Origin: Microbacterium testaceum
GTDB lineage: Bacteria; Actinomycetota; Actinomycetes; Actinomycetales; Microbacteriaceae
Assembly: GCF_003075375.1 (NCBI RefSeq)
Contig: NZ_QDFT01000003.1
Span: forward strand, 29-64,028
Direction of reading: 5' to 3'
Length of the DNA: 64,000 nucleotides
The notes under the pieces are model-generated. The model did no database searches and had not been told where the DNA came from. It saw nothing but the letters and a program-made list of their open reading frames with translations. The translations under genes were made by a program, and so were the position numbers. This document shows positions 8,868-18,208 of this stretch, piece by piece; within the stretch, counting starts at the first letter, position 1; every line of letters starts with the position of its first letter.

Positions 8868-9113
8868 GCGGAACTCCTCTTGTGTGCGGGTGGTGGCCGC
8901 CGCGATCCGATCGGACCACGGGCGAAGAGGAGTACACACGCCACCCGGCACGGTGCTGTCAGCACCGGCTTCTGCACCCTGGCGACCCCGTGCGACACGG
9001 AGCGGAGTGCGGGAACCCGGTAGCCTGGAGCGGCAAGCGCGGGTGGGATGTGATCCTCTTTCGTACGGAGTGAAACACTCCGAAGCCCGCCATAGTCTAG
9101 CAGAGAGATTCAC
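8868..9113 (-). promoter_or_regulatory. infC leader and divergent promoter region
   Basis: About 245 nt between infC (minus) and the DUF1844 gene (plus). TAGACT on the minus strand (9094-9099) and TAGTCT on the plus strand (9093-9098) overlap, so two divergent -10 boxes share the same bases. The infC leader would be about 220 nt and holds two short perfect hairpins (8951-8967 and 9066-9082) plus AGGAG just before the ATC start. A long leader fits attenuation or r-protein control, but no known riboswitch was recognised. Confidence 0.5.
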
Positions 9114-9539
9114 GTGGACACGATCCCCTCCGACCAGCCCGCCGACGACCACGCCCCGCACCGTCACGGCGCAGAAGACGAGCGCCTCGCCCGCTGGGAG
9201 GAGCAGGAGCGCGCGTCCGCCTCCGCCACCCGCGACATCGCCGACGTCTCCGCGGTCGAGGTGATCACGACCGCCGCGGTCCACCTGATGAGCGCCGCCG
9301 CCGTCAAGACGGGCCTGGCAGACAACCCCGCCGAACAGCTGGACCTCGACGAGGCCCGCAAGCTCATCAACTCCCTCGCGGGACTCATCACCGCCGGCGC
9401 CCCCGAGATCAGCGACATGCACGCCCGCTCGCTGCGCGACGGTCTGCGTTCGCTGCAGCTCGCCTTCCGCGAGGCCTCGGTCATCCCGGACCCGATCGGC
9501 AAGGGCCCGGGCGAGAAGTGGACGGGCCCGGTCACCTGA
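9114..9539 (+). CDS. DUF1844 family protein
   Basis: 141-aa cytoplasmic protein of unknown function. After a charged, disordered N-terminus, residues about 43-120 form the DUF1844 helical domain ([20 protein letters not shown], then [15 protein letters not shown]). In actinobacteria this gene is commonly divergent from infC, as here, so a link to translation is possible but unproved. GTG start after a GAGAGA ribosome-binding site; the promoter overlaps that of infC. No signal peptide or membrane span. Confidence 0.85.
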   Translation: MDTIPSDQPADDHAPHRHGAEDERLARWEEQERASASATRDIADVSAVEVITTAAVHLMSAAAVKTGLADNPAEQLDLDEARKLINSLAGLITAGAPEISDMHARSLRDGLRSLQLAFREASVIPDPIGKGPGEKWTGPVT

Positions 9540-9604
9540 GTCGTTCCTTCCGGGGGGGGTACCGGCCGCGGGACAGCTCCCCCGCGGCGCCCGCGGGCAC
9601 CTGT

Positions 9605-9679
9605 CACGAGAACAGGCGAGGCCACGAGAACAGGGCGATCGAGCGGGAATCGGCCTGTTGCCGTGGCATCCCCTGTTCT
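9605..9679. repeat. Direct and inverted AGAACAGG repeats between convergent genes
   Basis: CACGAGAACAGG occurs twice, 18 bp apart (9605-9616 and 9623-9634). It is followed by CCTGTT (9654-9659) and CCTGTTCT (9672-9679) in the opposite orientation. The set can fold into alternative hairpins between two genes that end facing each other, so a bidirectional terminator or a short mobile repeat is possible. Confidence 0.5.
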
Positions 9680-9701
9680 GATGACCTCGAACGGGCGGCG
9701 G

Positions 9702-10517
9702 TCAGGCGTCGGAGCTGCGGTGGAGCTTGACCGTCAGGGAATCGACCAGGACGGCGATGCGGTCGTCGGCCGCCCAGCGGCGTGCGATGCGCGTGAGAAC
9801 GGCATCCAGCTCCTCCTGTTCCAGACCCGACATGAGCTGCAGGTGCACGACCAGCTCGGGCCCGCGCAGGCGCCCGGTGGGGTCGCCGGGCTCGACGGCG
9901 AGGTCGAGTACGGCCAGCTCGCCCGAGATGCTCTGCTGCAGGCCGGTGAAGATGGTCGGCGAGGTGTGGGCGGGCTCCCAGGGCTCGCCCTGCGCGATGG
10001 CCCACACGGCGGGACGGCGGAGGACGAACTCCGTCTCGGATGCCGGATCGATCACGATGAGCTCGGTGTCCTCGGACGCGGCGGCGAGGGCGGTGCGCCG
10101 ACCGTCTGCGGGGACCGGGCGGGCCGTGGCATCCCAGGCCTGCATCGCCGTGACCGAGGTGAAGACCGGCAGCACCTTGCGTCCGTCGGGAGCCGCGACG
10201 GTGACGATCGACAGCTCCTGGGTCTTGTCGACCTCGAGGCCGTGCGCGCCGATGCCGTGGTCGCCCTTCTCGGCGACGAGCGGGATCAGCAGTCGGGCGT
10301 CGCGATAGGCGTCGACGACCCCGCGCGCGTCGGACTCCCCGGCACGGAACGACACGAGGGCGGCGAGCAGCGCCGGGTCGGCCGAACCGTCGTCGCCCGA
10401 ATGCGGATTCGCCTCGAAGCGGCGTCCCTCCCAGGGCACGCCGGCCGAATCCGCGGCCGCGCCGTCGGGCAGTGCCCCGTGCGGCCCGTGCGGATCGCCG
10501 TCAGTGCCCGGCGACAT
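9702..10517 (-). CDS. SseB family protein
   Basis: 271-aa protein of the SseB family, whose biochemical role in actinobacteria is unknown. The middle carries the SseB-type region (ARLLIPLV, then [16 protein letters not shown], a typical SseB 'thermometer' motif). The rest is an alpha/beta domain. ATG at 10515-10517 ([12 protein letters not shown]) was chosen because it follows the conserved neighbour closely: it overlaps the end of priA by 17 nt, so it is the last gene of the histidine cluster here. No signal peptide. Confidence 0.8.
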   Translation of the reverse strand: MSPGTDGDPHGPHGALPDGAAADSAGVPWEGRRFEANPHSGDDGSADPALLAALVSFRAGESDARGVVDAYRDARLLIPLVAEKGDHGIGAHGLEVDKTQELSIVTVAAPDGRKVLPVFTSVTAMQAWDATARPVPADGRRTALAAASEDTELIVIDPASETEFVLRRPAVWAIAQGEPWEPAHTSPTIFTGLQQSISGELAVLDLAVEPGDPTGRLRGPELVVHLQLMSGLEQEELDAVLTRIARRWAADDRIAVLVDSLTVKLHRSSDA

Positions 10518-11247
10518 CCAGCGCCTCGGCGAGCGTGAACTGCCCCGCGTAGAGGGCCTTGCCCACGATCGCACCCTCGACGCCCAGCGGCACGAGCTCG
10601 CGCAGAGCCGCGATGTCGTCGAGGTTCGACACGCCGCCCGACGCGACGATCGGCTTGGGGGTGCGCTGGGTCATCTCGCGCAGCAGGTCGATGTTGGGGC
10701 CGCGCAGCGTGCCGTCCTTGGTGACGTCGGTGACGACGTAGCGGCTGCAGCCGGCATCCTCGAGGCGTTCCAGGACCGTCCACAGGTCGCCGCCGTCGCG
10801 GGTCCAGCCGCGGGCCGCGAGAGTCGTGCCGCGCACGTCCAGACCGACGGCGATCGCCTCGCCGTAGCGATTGATCACGTCGGCGGCCCACTCGGGGTTC
10901 TCCAGGGCCGCGGTACCCAGGTTGATGCGGCTCGCGCCGCTCTCGAGCGCCGCCTCGAGCGAACGGTCGTCACGGATGCCGCCCGACAGCTCGACCTGCA
11001 CGCCCTTGACCTGCTTGATGACCTTGCGCATCACGCCGGCGTTGCTGCCGCGCCCGAAGGCCGCGTCGAGGTCCACCAGGTGGATCCACTGCGCACCCTG
11101 ACGGGCGAAGTCGGCGGCGGCATCGACCGGGTCACCGTAACTGGTCTCGGTACCGGCCTCACCCTGGGTCAGACGGACGGCCTTGCCGTCGGCGACATCG
11201 ACCGCGGGAAGCAGCACCAGTTCGGGCGTGGACGCGAAATCGTTCAT
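10501..11247 (-). CDS. priA: Phosphoribosyl isomerase A (HisA/PriA)
   Basis: 248-aa TIM barrel that isomerises ProFAR in histidine synthesis and, in actinobacteria, usually also PRA in tryptophan synthesis. The general acid/base Asp pair is visible: LPAVDVADG at the start and TDVTKDGT in the second half. Phosphate-binding loops are [10 protein letters not shown] and [11 protein letters not shown]. The loop [10 protein letters not shown] carries the Arg-Gly-Trp typical of bifunctional PriA. ATG follows GAGGAG. It lies downstream of hisH in a hisC-hisB-hisH-priA cluster. Dual activity is inferred from the family. Confidence 0.95.
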   Translation of the reverse strand: MNDFASTPELVLLPAVDVADGKAVRLTQGEAGTETSYGDPVDAAADFARQGAQWIHLVDLDAAFGRGSNAGVMRKVIKQVKGVQVELSGGIRDDRSLEAALESGASRINLGTAALENPEWAADVINRYGEAIAVGLDVRGTTLAARGWTRDGGDLWTVLERLEDAGCSRYVVTDVTKDGTLRGPNIDLLREMTQRTPKPIVASGGVSNLDDIAALRELVPLGVEGAIVGKALYAGQFTLAEALDVAGH

Positions 11248-11293
11248 GGCTCCTCGCACCCTTCGGCGCATCTCGCCGAGCCGGGGCACGAGG

Positions 11294-11941
11294 TCACACA
11301 GTAGTCGCGCGCAGCCCGTCGATCCAATTGGACAGCAGGCGGATGCCGGCCTCGCCCGACTTCTCGGGGTGGAACTGCGTGGCCGCCAGGGGACCGTTCT
11401 CGACGGCGGCGATGAACGGCGCACCGTACGTGCACCACGTCACCGCGGGCTGCGGGAACGGCGGGGTGACCTCGAGCGACCAGTCCTGCGCGGCGTAGGA
11501 GTGCACGAAGTAGAAGCGCTCGTGCTCGATGCCCTCGAACAGGCGCGAGCCCTCGCCGACGTCGACGGTGTTCCAGCCCATGTGCGGCAGCACCGGGGCC
11601 TGCAGCTCCGCGACCGTGCCGGGCCACTCCCCCAGACCCTCCGTGTCGGTACCGCGCTCGATCCCGCGCTCGAACATGACCTGCATACCGACGCAGATGC
11701 CCAGCACCGGGCGACCGCCCGCGAGGCGGCGATCGACGATCTCGCCGCCGCGGCTCGAGGTGAGCGCACCCATCACCGCGTTGAACGCGCCGACACCCGG
11801 CACGAGCAGTCCGTCGGCGTCGAGGAGCAGGGCGCGATCCGAGGTCAGGCGCGCATCGGCCCCCGCCTCGATGAGCGCTTTGACCGCGGAGTGGACGTTG
11901 CCCGATCCGTAGTCCATGACCGCGACGACGGGCTTGCTCAC
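11294..11941 (-). CDS. hisH: Imidazole glycerol phosphate synthase, glutaminase subunit
   Basis: 215-aa class I glutamine amidotransferase that releases ammonia for HisF. The nucleophile Cys is in LGICVGMQ, and the His/Glu pair is in [12 protein letters not shown]. The oxyanion region is PGVGAFN. GTG start overlaps the hisB stop by 4 nt (GTGA). Its partner hisF is not in this window. Length is normal. Confidence 0.97.
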   Translation of the reverse strand: MSKPVVAVMDYGSGNVHSAVKALIEAGADARLTSDRALLLDADGLLVPGVGAFNAVMGALTSSRGGEIVDRRLAGGRPVLGICVGMQVMFERGIERGTDTEGLGEWPGTVAELQAPVLPHMGWNTVDVGEGSRLFEGIEHERFYFVHSYAAQDWSLEVTPPFPQPAVTWCTYGAPFIAAVENGPLAATQFHPEKSGEAGIRLLSNWIDGLRATTV

Positions 11942-12552
11942 AGGGCTCCCTTGGTGCTCGGGATGCCGTCGACAAGCGGGTCGAGAGCCTTGGCCTGCCG
12001 GAAGGCCCGGGCGAGGGCCTTGTACTCGGCCTCGGCGATGTGGTGCGGGTCGCGCCCGCCGACGACTCGGACGTGCACCGTCAGACCGGCGTGGATCGAG
12101 ATGGCCTCGAACGAGTGGCGTACGAGGGAACCGGTGAAGTGCCCCCCGATCAGGTGGTGCTCGAAACCGGCCGGCTCGCCCGTGTGCACGAGATAGGGCC
12201 GCCCGCTGATGTCGACGACCGCCTGCGCGAGCGCCTCGTCGAGCGGGACGAGCGCGTCGCCGTATCGTGCGATACCCGACTTGTCGCCGAGGGCCTGGCG
12301 GATCGCCTGGCCCAGCACGATCGAGGTGTCTTCGACGGTGTGGTGCGCGTCGATGTGGGTGTCCCCCGTCGCGCGGACGCGCAGGTCGGTCAGGGAGTGC
12401 TTCGCGAAAGCCGTGAGCATGTGGTCGAAGAACGGCACGCTCGTGGAGATGTCGCTCGTTCCCCGCCCGTCGAGGTCGAGCTCGAGCTCGACGCGGGACT
12501 CGCTCGTCTCACGCGTGATCGAGGCGGTGCGGGACGTGGAGGGGCCGGTCAT
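11938..12552 (-). CDS. hisB: Imidazoleglycerol-phosphate dehydratase
   Basis: 204-aa Mn-dependent dehydratase of histidine synthesis (single-function type, without the phosphatase domain of enterics). Metal-binding His clusters are seen as [11 protein letters not shown] and [19 protein letters not shown] overlaps the hisC stop by 4 nt, and the gene overlaps hisH by 4 nt, so the cluster is translationally coupled. Confidence 0.98.
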   Translation of the reverse strand: MTGPSTSRTASITRETSESRVELELDLDGRGTSDISTSVPFFDHMLTAFAKHSLTDLRVRATGDTHIDAHHTVEDTSIVLGQAIRQALGDKSGIARYGDALVPLDEALAQAVVDISGRPYLVHTGEPAGFEHHLIGGHFTGSLVRHSFEAISIHAGLTVHVRVVGGRDPHHIAEAEYKALARAFRQAKALDPLVDGIPSTKGAL

Positions 12553-13634
12553 GCTCGGGATCCTATCGAGGCGAGGGCGTCGAGGAATGCGGTGGTCTCG
12601 TCGGCCGTTCCGGCCGACACGCGCAGGTGGTGCGGGATGCCGACGTCGCGGATGAGCACGCCCCGGTCGTACAGCGCCTTCCACGTCGCGGCCGGATCAT
12701 CGACTCCGCCGAAGAGCACGAAGTTCGTCCAGGACTCGTGCGCGGTGTACCCGAGGGCGGCGACGGTCGCCGAGATCCGGTCGCGCTGCGCGACGATCTC
12801 GTCGACCATCGCGAGCATCGTGTCGGCGTGGCCGAGCGCGGCGGTGGCGGCGGCCTGCGTCAGCGCGCTCAGGTGATACGGGAGGCGCACGAGGCGGAGC
12901 GCGTCGACGAAGGCGGGATCGGCGGCGAGGTAGCCGACGCGGGCACCGGCGAACGCGAACGCCTTGCTCATGGTGCGCGAGACGACGAGACGGGGGCGAC
13001 CGGGCAGGAGCGACAGCGCCGACGGCTCGTCGCGGGGCGCGAACTCCTCGTAGGCCTCGTCGACGATGACGACGCCGTCGGTGGCGTCGTAGACCGCCTC
13101 GATCACGTCGAGACGCAGGGGCGTACCGGTGGGGTTGTTGGGCGCGCACAGGAAGACGATGTCGGGACGCTGCTCTCGCACCTGAGCGGCGGCGGAACCG
13201 GCACTCAGGGTGAAGTCGTGCTCGCGCTCCCCCGCGACCCAGCGCGCGCCGGTGGCTCGCGTGAGGATCGGGTACATGGAGTACGTGGGGGCGAACCCCA
13301 TCGCGGTGCGCCCCGGTCCGCCGAACGCCTGGAGGATGTGCTGCAGCACCTCGTTCGAGCCGTTGGCCGCCCAGATCTGCTCGGGCGACAGGCCGTGACC
13401 GAGGTAGGTCGCGAACGCCTCGCGCAGCGGGGTGAACTCGCGGTCGGGATAACGGTTGACGTCGCGCAGCGCCCGGGCGATGGCGTCGAGGATGTCGTCC
13501 GCGACCTCGGCCGGAACCGGGTGCGTGTTCTCGTTGACGTTGAGGGCCACGGGCAGGGCGGCCTGCGGGGCCCCGTAGGGGGTCATACCCCGAAGATCGT
13601 CACGAAGAGGGAGGTCGTCGAGGCGTACGGTCAC
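12549..13634 (-). CDS. hisC: Histidinol-phosphate aminotransferase
   Basis: 361-aa fold-type I PLP enzyme converting imidazole acetol phosphate to histidinol phosphate. PLP is held by the Lys in [14 protein letters not shown], with [10 protein letters not shown] before it and NVNENTHP at the N-terminus. The GTG at 13634 ([16 protein letters not shown]) is preferred: a TACGAT -10 box ends exactly 7 nt before it, as in several leaderless genes here. An in-frame ATG 9 nt upstream (13643) would give 364 aa. First gene of the cluster. Confidence 0.95.
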   Translation of the reverse strand: MTVRLDDLPLRDDLRGMTPYGAPQAALPVALNVNENTHPVPAEVADDILDAIARALRDVNRYPDREFTPLREAFATYLGHGLSPEQIWAANGSNEVLQHILQAFGGPGRTAMGFAPTYSMYPILTRATGARWVAGEREHDFTLSAGSAAAQVREQRPDIVFLCAPNNPTGTPLRLDVIEAVYDATDGVVIVDEAYEEFAPRDEPSALSLLPGRPRLVVSRTMSKAFAFAGARVGYLAADPAFVDALRLVRLPYHLSALTQAAATAALGHADTMLAMVDEIVAQRDRISATVAALGYTAHESWTNFVLFGGVDDPAATWKALYDRGVLIRDVGIPHHLRVSAGTADETTAFLDALASIGSRA

Positions 13635-13641
13635 CCCACCC

Positions 13642-13647
13642 ATCGTA
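13642..13647 (-). promoter_or_regulatory. Leaderless -10 box of hisC
   Basis: TACGAT, then 7 nt, then GTG. It overlaps the alternative ATG, which argues for the GTG start. Confidence 0.55.
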
Positions 13648-13701
13648 GGCGGCGACGCGGTCCCGGGATGGCGCAGCGGCATCCGTCGAGAAGGAGCGGT
13701 C

Positions 13702-14052
13702 TCAGCCGGCGGGGGCGTACTCGGCCGGGATGGCGATGCGCTGACCTGCTGCGACCGAACCGCCCGGCAGGGCGTTCAGGCGGGTGATCTCGGCGACGAC
13801 GTCGCGCGGGTCGACCCCGGGGGCGAGGTCTTCGGCGATCGACCAGAGGGTCTCGCCGTCCATCACCGTGATCTCGGCAAACGAACCGGCGGGGGCACCC
13901 GCCTCGCTCGAGGCGAGCGCGGACCCGCCGCTGAGGGCCGCGATGCCGATCGCCGCGGCGACCGGGAGGGCGACCAGGAACGCCACGACACGACGCCCGC
14001 GGGCGGTGATGCGCAGGCGGGTGGTCGGGGCGGTGAAGGCGATGCTGCTCAT
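13702..14052 (-). CDS. LysM-domain protein divergent from lexA
   Basis: 116 aa. A basic start (residues 1-20) and one hydrophobic segment at about 21-48 ([19 protein letters not shown]) are followed by a single LysM domain at about 60-112 ([16 protein letters not shown] ... GQRIAIP) that would bind peptidoglycan outside the membrane. The place beside lexA and the LexA-like operator upstream fit the SOS cell-division inhibitors of the YneA type, which delay septation after DNA damage. That function is inferred. Good Shine-Dalgarno (AAGGAG). Confidence 0.82.
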   Translation of the reverse strand: MSSIAFTAPTTRLRITARGRRVVAFLVALPVAAAIGIAALSGGSALASSEAGAPAGSFAEITVMDGETLWSIAEDLAPGVDPRDVVAEITRLNALPGGSVAAGQRIAIPAEYAPAG

Positions 14053-14073
14053 GGTGTGCTCCTTGACGGGGAG

Positions 14074-14117
14074 AGATTCGCACCCCGACCTCGGCCGGGA
14101 GACCGGGGTGCGAATCT
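14074..14117 (-). promoter_or_regulatory. Long hairpin in the LysM-gene leader
   Basis: AGATTCGCACCCCG and its exact complement (14 bp) flank a 16-nt loop. It lies between the -10 box and the ribosome-binding site of the LysM gene, so it would fold in its 5' untranslated RNA. It may control translation or mRNA life, or bind a protein as DNA. Confidence 0.6.
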
Positions 14118-14122
14118 GTATT

Positions 14123-14155
14123 CCGAATCTATCTTCGATAGTGCAGGGGTGTCAA
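14123..14155 (-). promoter_or_regulatory. SOS promoter with LexA-like box, LysM gene side
   Basis: On the minus strand TTGACA (14150-14155), an 18-nt spacer and TAGATT (14126-14131) make a good promoter. Overlapping its -10 is TCGAAG-ATAG-ATTCGG (14123-14138), matching 10 of the 12 specified bases of the actinobacterial LexA box TCGAAC-N4-GTTCGA. The box is also about 170 nt upstream of lexA on the other strand, so it could control both genes. Confidence 0.65.
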
Positions 14156-14308
14156 CAACCCGTGAGTCGCAGAGGAATCGAACGCGACACGCGCGGAGGT
14201 CCGTGCGTTCCGCCTCGATCACCGGATACGGTTTCGACACGGAGACCTCATCACCAACCTCCGACATTCGAAGATCCGCCGTCTTTCCGCGGCGCGAGGG
14301 GAGCCCAG

Positions 14309-14998
14309 ATGACCGACGCGACGACTGCCGCCGGCCGCGAACGACCGCAGACGCGGCGACGCAAGAACCTCAGCGACAAGCAGCTCGCGATCCTCGAGGT
14401 CATCCAGCGTTCGATCGCCCGGCACGGCTATCCGCCGAGCATGCGCGAGATCGGCGACGCGGTCGGGCTCAAGTCGCTGTCGAGCGTCACGCACCAGCTC
14501 AACCAGCTCGAGCTCAGCGGCTACCTGCGACGCGACCCCGGCAAGACCCGCGCGATGGAGGTGCTGATCGACCTCCCCGGCGCCGCCGCCGAGAACCCCG
14601 CCGACACCGCCCCCGCACTGGGGGATGCCGCCCTGGTCCCCCTCGTCGGCCGCATCGCCGCGGGAGTGCCCATCACCGCAGACCAGCAGGTCGAGGAGAT
14701 CTTCCCCCTCCCCCGGCAGCTGGTCGGCAAGGGCGAGCTGTTCATGCTCAAGGTGTCGGGTGATTCCATGATCGATGCGGCGATCTGCGACGGCGACTGG
14801 GTCGTCGTGCGCTCGCAGGCGACGGCGGAGAACGGCGAGATCGTCGCGGCCATGCTCGATGGCGAGGCGACCGTCAAGACGTTCCGTCGCCGCGACGGGC
14901 ACACCTGGCTCCTGCCGCGCAACAGCGCCTTCGAGCCGATCCTCGGCGACGAGGCGGTCGTCCTCGGCCGGATCGTCGCGGTCCTGCGCACGGTCTGA
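14309..14998 (+). CDS. lexA: SOS repressor LexA
   Basis: 229-aa repressor of the DNA-damage response. The winged helix-turn-helix is at about 20-85 ([28 protein letters not shown]). The autocleavage bond is Ala118-Gly119 in RIAAGVPI, cut when RecA filaments form; catalytic Ser153 is in GDSMIDAAI and Lys190 in ATVKTF. ATG at 14309 follows GAGGGGAG. It is divergent from the LysM gene and shares a region holding a LexA-like box, which fits autoregulation. Confidence 0.98.
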   Translation: MTDATTAAGRERPQTRRRKNLSDKQLAILEVIQRSIARHGYPPSMREIGDAVGLKSLSSVTHQLNQLELSGYLRRDPGKTRAMEVLIDLPGAAAENPADTAPALGDAALVPLVGRIAAGVPITADQQVEEIFPLPRQLVGKGELFMLKVSGDSMIDAAICDGDWVVVRSQATAENGEIVAAMLDGEATVKTFRRRDGHTWLLPRNSAFEPILGDEAVVLGRIVAVLRTV

Positions 14999-15107
14999 CC
15001 CGCGGAGAACCGAAAAAGAGGTCCGAGCGGGTGAACCGTGCCCGCTGCGGCCGGGCGCCGCGCACCCGTTCTCCTACGGTGAGGGCACGAGCCCGAGAGC
15101 GAGAGCC

Positions 15108-16190
15108 ATGCCGTCGACCGACACGACCTCCCCGACCAACCAGTCCGAGCCTTCCCCTCCGGCCCCGCCGGAGCCCACCGCGGCGGACGCCGCCGACGAG
15201 GTCGGTACGGGCGATTCGCCCGCCGCGACGCCGGCGCCCTCCGCCGACGTGGCGGGCGCGGACCTCGCCACGGACCGCCCGGCGATGTCGGCGCCCGCGC
15301 GTCGTCGGCCGCGACGCAGCACCCTCGTGCTCGGCGCCGCTCTCGTCGCGGTCCTCATGGCGACCGGTGCCGGGGCACTCTGGGCCGCGGGCGCTCTCGA
15401 CGACGCACGCGGTGAGATCCGCGAACAGCAGCAGCGGCTCGAACAGCAGCAGCGCGAGATCGACCGGCAGCGCGAGGTGATCGAGCGCAAAGAGGAATTC
15501 GGTCTCGCCCTCGGCGCGGTCGAGGGCGCCGTCGCCCCGCTCATCGGCCTCCCGTTCGCGAGTTTGGTCCCCTGGGACCGGATCGACGCCGTCGTGGACG
15601 GCGCCTGGAGCCACCGATGGAGCGCCGACGCGCTGGCCCTCGACACGGACTCCCTGCGCGACCTCGCCGACGATCTGACCGCGCAGCGCGCGAACGCCGA
15701 GGTCGAGGCGGCGACGAATGCGACCGGCACCGCGTGGGAGGCGACCCTCGACCAGCTCGGCTCCGGGTGGGTGTCGACGCGCTTCATGGACGTCTCGACC
15801 GAATGCGGAGACGACGCCATGGCGTGCGTGTGGCAGGTCCAGCCGTTCGTCGTGCGCGTCGGCGACCGCACCCGCTCCGATCCCACCCTGACCGACTGGA
15901 TCCGCACGGGGGTGGCCTACCACGAGTTCGCGCACGTGCTGCAGTTCACCAATCCCGGGCCGACGCAGGCCGCTCTCGACGCCTTCGGCGGTGACGTCGA
16001 GACGATGGCCGACTGCTACGCGCTCACCGAGCTCGACGGGTGGTCGTTGCACCACGAGGTCCCCATCGACGAGGTCTCGCTGTGGGAGGTCTCGGTCGGC
16101 TACGGCGTCACCTGCGACGACGCGCAACGCGCGCGCATCCGCGAGTGGGTGTCGTCGGTCGGGGTGCAACGGCATCCCGACGCCGGCTGA
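15108..16190 (+). CDS. Membrane-anchored neutral zinc metallopeptidase-like protein
   Basis: 360 aa. Residues 1-70 are Pro/Ala/Thr-rich and disordered, 71-95 form one membrane span, and 98-130 are a Gln/Arg/Glu-rich coiled coil. The outer domain (about 150-360) carries HEFAH near 272-276 and ETMADCYA about 25 residues later. This resembles the HExxH...ExxAD zinc site of the neutral zinc metallopeptidase family (PF04228). Two Cys pairs fit an extracytoplasmic domain. Substrate is unknown. It follows lexA on the same strand with its own TACGGT -10 candidate, so SOS control is not obvious. Confidence 0.72.
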   Translation: MPSTDTTSPTNQSEPSPPAPPEPTAADAADEVGTGDSPAATPAPSADVAGADLATDRPAMSAPARRRPRRSTLVLGAALVAVLMATGAGALWAAGALDDARGEIREQQQRLEQQQREIDRQREVIERKEEFGLALGAVEGAVAPLIGLPFASLVPWDRIDAVVDGAWSHRWSADALALDTDSLRDLADDLTAQRANAEVEAATNATGTAWEATLDQLGSGWVSTRFMDVSTECGDDAMACVWQVQPFVVRVGDRTRSDPTLTDWIRTGVAYHEFAHVLQFTNPGPTQAALDAFGGDVETMADCYALTELDGWSLHHEVPIDEVSLWEVSVGYGVTCDDAQRARIREWVSSVGVQRHPDAG

Positions 16191-16225
16191 CCGGGGCGAC
16201 CCGCAGCACTGTCGGACCCCCTGCG

Positions 16226-16231
16226 TAGGGT
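16226..16231 (+). promoter_or_regulatory. Leaderless -10 box of the S9 peptidase
   Basis: TAGGGT, then 7 nt, then ATG (16239). An in-frame GTG at 16230 overlaps the box and is therefore an unlikely start. Confidence 0.6.
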
Positions 16232-16238
16232 GGATGCC

Positions 16239-18149
16239 ATGGCTCGCACGCTCCCCTACGGATCCTGGCCCTCCCCCGTCACCGCCGAGGCGGTGGCCGA
16301 GTCCTCGCCGCGCATCGACGGCGCGCTGCTCGTCGGGAACGAGGTGTGGTGGGGCGAATCCGTGCCGAGCGAGGCCGGTCGCGTCGCGGTCAAGCGCCGG
16401 ACCGCCGACGGGCGGACCGAGACCGTCCTCCGCGCCCCCTTCAACGCCCGCTCGGCCGTGCACGAGTACGGCGGCGGCGCGTGGGCCGCATCGCCCGACG
16501 GCGAACTGTACTTCGTCGAGAAGAGCGACCAGCGCGTCTACGCGCTGACTCCGGGCGGACAGCCGCGCCCGCTCACGGCCGCCGACGAGGCCGTGCGCCA
16601 CGGCGGCCTGCGCGTCGAGCGCGGGGTGCTCCTGGCGGTCCGCGAGACGCACGGCTCCGCCCGCGTTCCCACGCGCGCCATCGTGCGCATCGCGACCGAC
16701 GGGTCGCAGCGCGTCGACGTGTTGGCCGAGGGCAGCGACTTCCTCGCACAGCCCGCCCTCTCGCCGGACGGCCGGCGCCTCGCGTGGGTCGCCTGGGATC
16801 ACCCGGACATGCCGTGGGATCGCACCGCCATCCGCGTCGCGGACCTCGTCACGGGCGGGGTCGCCCAGGTGGCCGGGGGCGTCGAGCGGGCTCCCCTGCA
16901 ACCGGTGTGGGTCGCCGACGACGAACTGCTCTATGCCGACGACCCGGACGGTCGGTGGAATCTGTTCCGCCACCCGCTTGACGGCGACGCGCAGCCCCTC
17001 GCCCCGGCCGACGCCGACACCGGAGGGGGCCTGTGGGTCCTCGGCACCCGCTGGTTCGGCGCCACGGACGACGGGCGCGTGGTCGCCGTGCGCACGCACG
17101 GAGCCGATGAGATCGTCGAGATCTCACCGACGGGCGTGCGTCCGCTCGACGTCCCCTCGGTGGCCACCTCGTCTATCGACGACGTGAAGGGCACGCGCGC
17201 CCTGGTCTCGGGCGCGGATGCGAGCGGTCGCGCCGGTCTGTGGATGGTCGACCTCGACTCCGGCGAGATCGAGCTCGTCACCGGCGGCGCGGGCGCGTGG
17301 TCCGCGGAGTGGATGCCGACGGCCCTGGCCCTCGAGACCCCGGGGCCGCACGGTCCCGTCCACGCCTTCGCCTACCCGCCCACGCATCCCGACGTCGTCG
17401 CCCCCGACGGCGAGCGTCCCCCGTACGTGGTGATGGTCCACGGCGGGCCGACCTCTCACGTCGGGCCGGCGCCGTCCGCCAAGACGGCGTTCTTCACCAG
17501 CCGGGGCATCGGCGTCCTCGACGTCAACTACGGCGGGTCGACCGGCTACGGTCGTGCGTACCGCGACCGCCTCGCCGGCCAGTGGGGCGTGGTCGACGTC
17601 GACGACGTCGCCGCCGCGGCATCCGCTCTGGCTCAGGCGGGACTCGCCGATGCCGATCGCATCGCCATCGCGGGCGGCTCGGCGGGCGGCTGGACGGTGC
17701 TGGCCGCGGTCACCACCACCGACGTCTTCGGCGCGGGCATCTCGCGCTACGGCGTGGGCGACGCCCGAGCGCTGGCCGAGGACACGCACGACTTCGAGGC
17801 GCGCTACCTCGACGGGCTGATCGGCCCGCTCCCCGAGGCCGAGGACGTCTACGTCGAACGCTCTCCGCTCAGCCACCCCGAACGCTTCCGCGTCCCGCTG
17901 CTCATCCTGCAGGGCTCCGAGGACCGGGTGGTGCCTCCGTCGCAGGCCGAGGCGATCCGCGACGCGCTCGTCACTCACGGGATCCCCCACGCCTACGTGC
18001 TGTACGAGGGCGAGGGGCACGGCTTCCGTCGCTCCGAGACCGTCATCGACTCGCTTCAGCGCGAGCTCGGCTTCCTCGGGGCCGTGTTCGGTTTCGACAC
18101 CCCCGGCGTACCGCCGCTCGCGCTCGACGGCGGCCCCGCCGCGCGGTGA
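16239..18149 (+). CDS. S9 family prolyl-oligopeptidase-like serine peptidase
   Basis: 636-aa cytoplasmic peptidase (S9C-like: acylaminoacyl-peptidase/dipeptidyl-peptidase type). Residues about 1-370 form a beta-propeller that filters small peptides; the C-terminal alpha/beta hydrolase has nucleophile Ser in GGSAGGWTVL, Asp in GSEDRVVPP and His in GEGHGFR. The oxyanion region is VMVHGGPTSH. No signal peptide. Start is the ATG 7 nt after TAGGGT, without a Shine-Dalgarno. It converges on hflX across a strong terminator. Confidence 0.93.
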   Translation: MARTLPYGSWPSPVTAEAVAESSPRIDGALLVGNEVWWGESVPSEAGRVAVKRRTADGRTETVLRAPFNARSAVHEYGGGAWAASPDGELYFVEKSDQRVYALTPGGQPRPLTAADEAVRHGGLRVERGVLLAVRETHGSARVPTRAIVRIATDGSQRVDVLAEGSDFLAQPALSPDGRRLAWVAWDHPDMPWDRTAIRVADLVTGGVAQVAGGVERAPLQPVWVADDELLYADDPDGRWNLFRHPLDGDAQPLAPADADTGGGLWVLGTRWFGATDDGRVVAVRTHGADEIVEISPTGVRPLDVPSVATSSIDDVKGTRALVSGADASGRAGLWMVDLDSGEIELVTGGAGAWSAEWMPTALALETPGPHGPVHAFAYPPTHPDVVAPDGERPPYVVMVHGGPTSHVGPAPSAKTAFFTSRGIGVLDVNYGGSTGYGRAYRDRLAGQWGVVDVDDVAAAASALAQAGLADADRIAIAGGSAGGWTVLAAVTTTDVFGAGISRYGVGDARALAEDTHDFEARYLDGLIGPLPEAEDVYVERSPLSHPERFRVPLLILQGSEDRVVPPSQAEAIRDALVTHGIPHAYVLYEGEGHGFRRSETVIDSLQRELGFLGAVFGFDTPGVPPLALDGGPAAR

Positions 18150-18155
18150 CGACGA

Positions 18156-18186
18156 AGGCCCCGCCGACATGACGTCGGCGGGGCCT
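18156..18186. terminator. Bidirectional terminator between S9 peptidase and hflX
   Basis: AGGCCCCGCCGAC pairs with its exact complement (13 bp) over ATGAC, midway between the two converging stop codons. Confidence 0.8.
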
Positions 18187-18208
18187 CGAACCACCGCGGT
18201 GGAGAGCC

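Noticed and set aside
9605..9679. att site or tRNA-adjacent insertion site
   Set aside because: No integrase or tRNA gene nearby; the repeats are too short.
14309..14763. Large shadow frames over lexA
   Set aside because: They have no conserved domains, whereas lexA has a full HTH and peptidase motifs.
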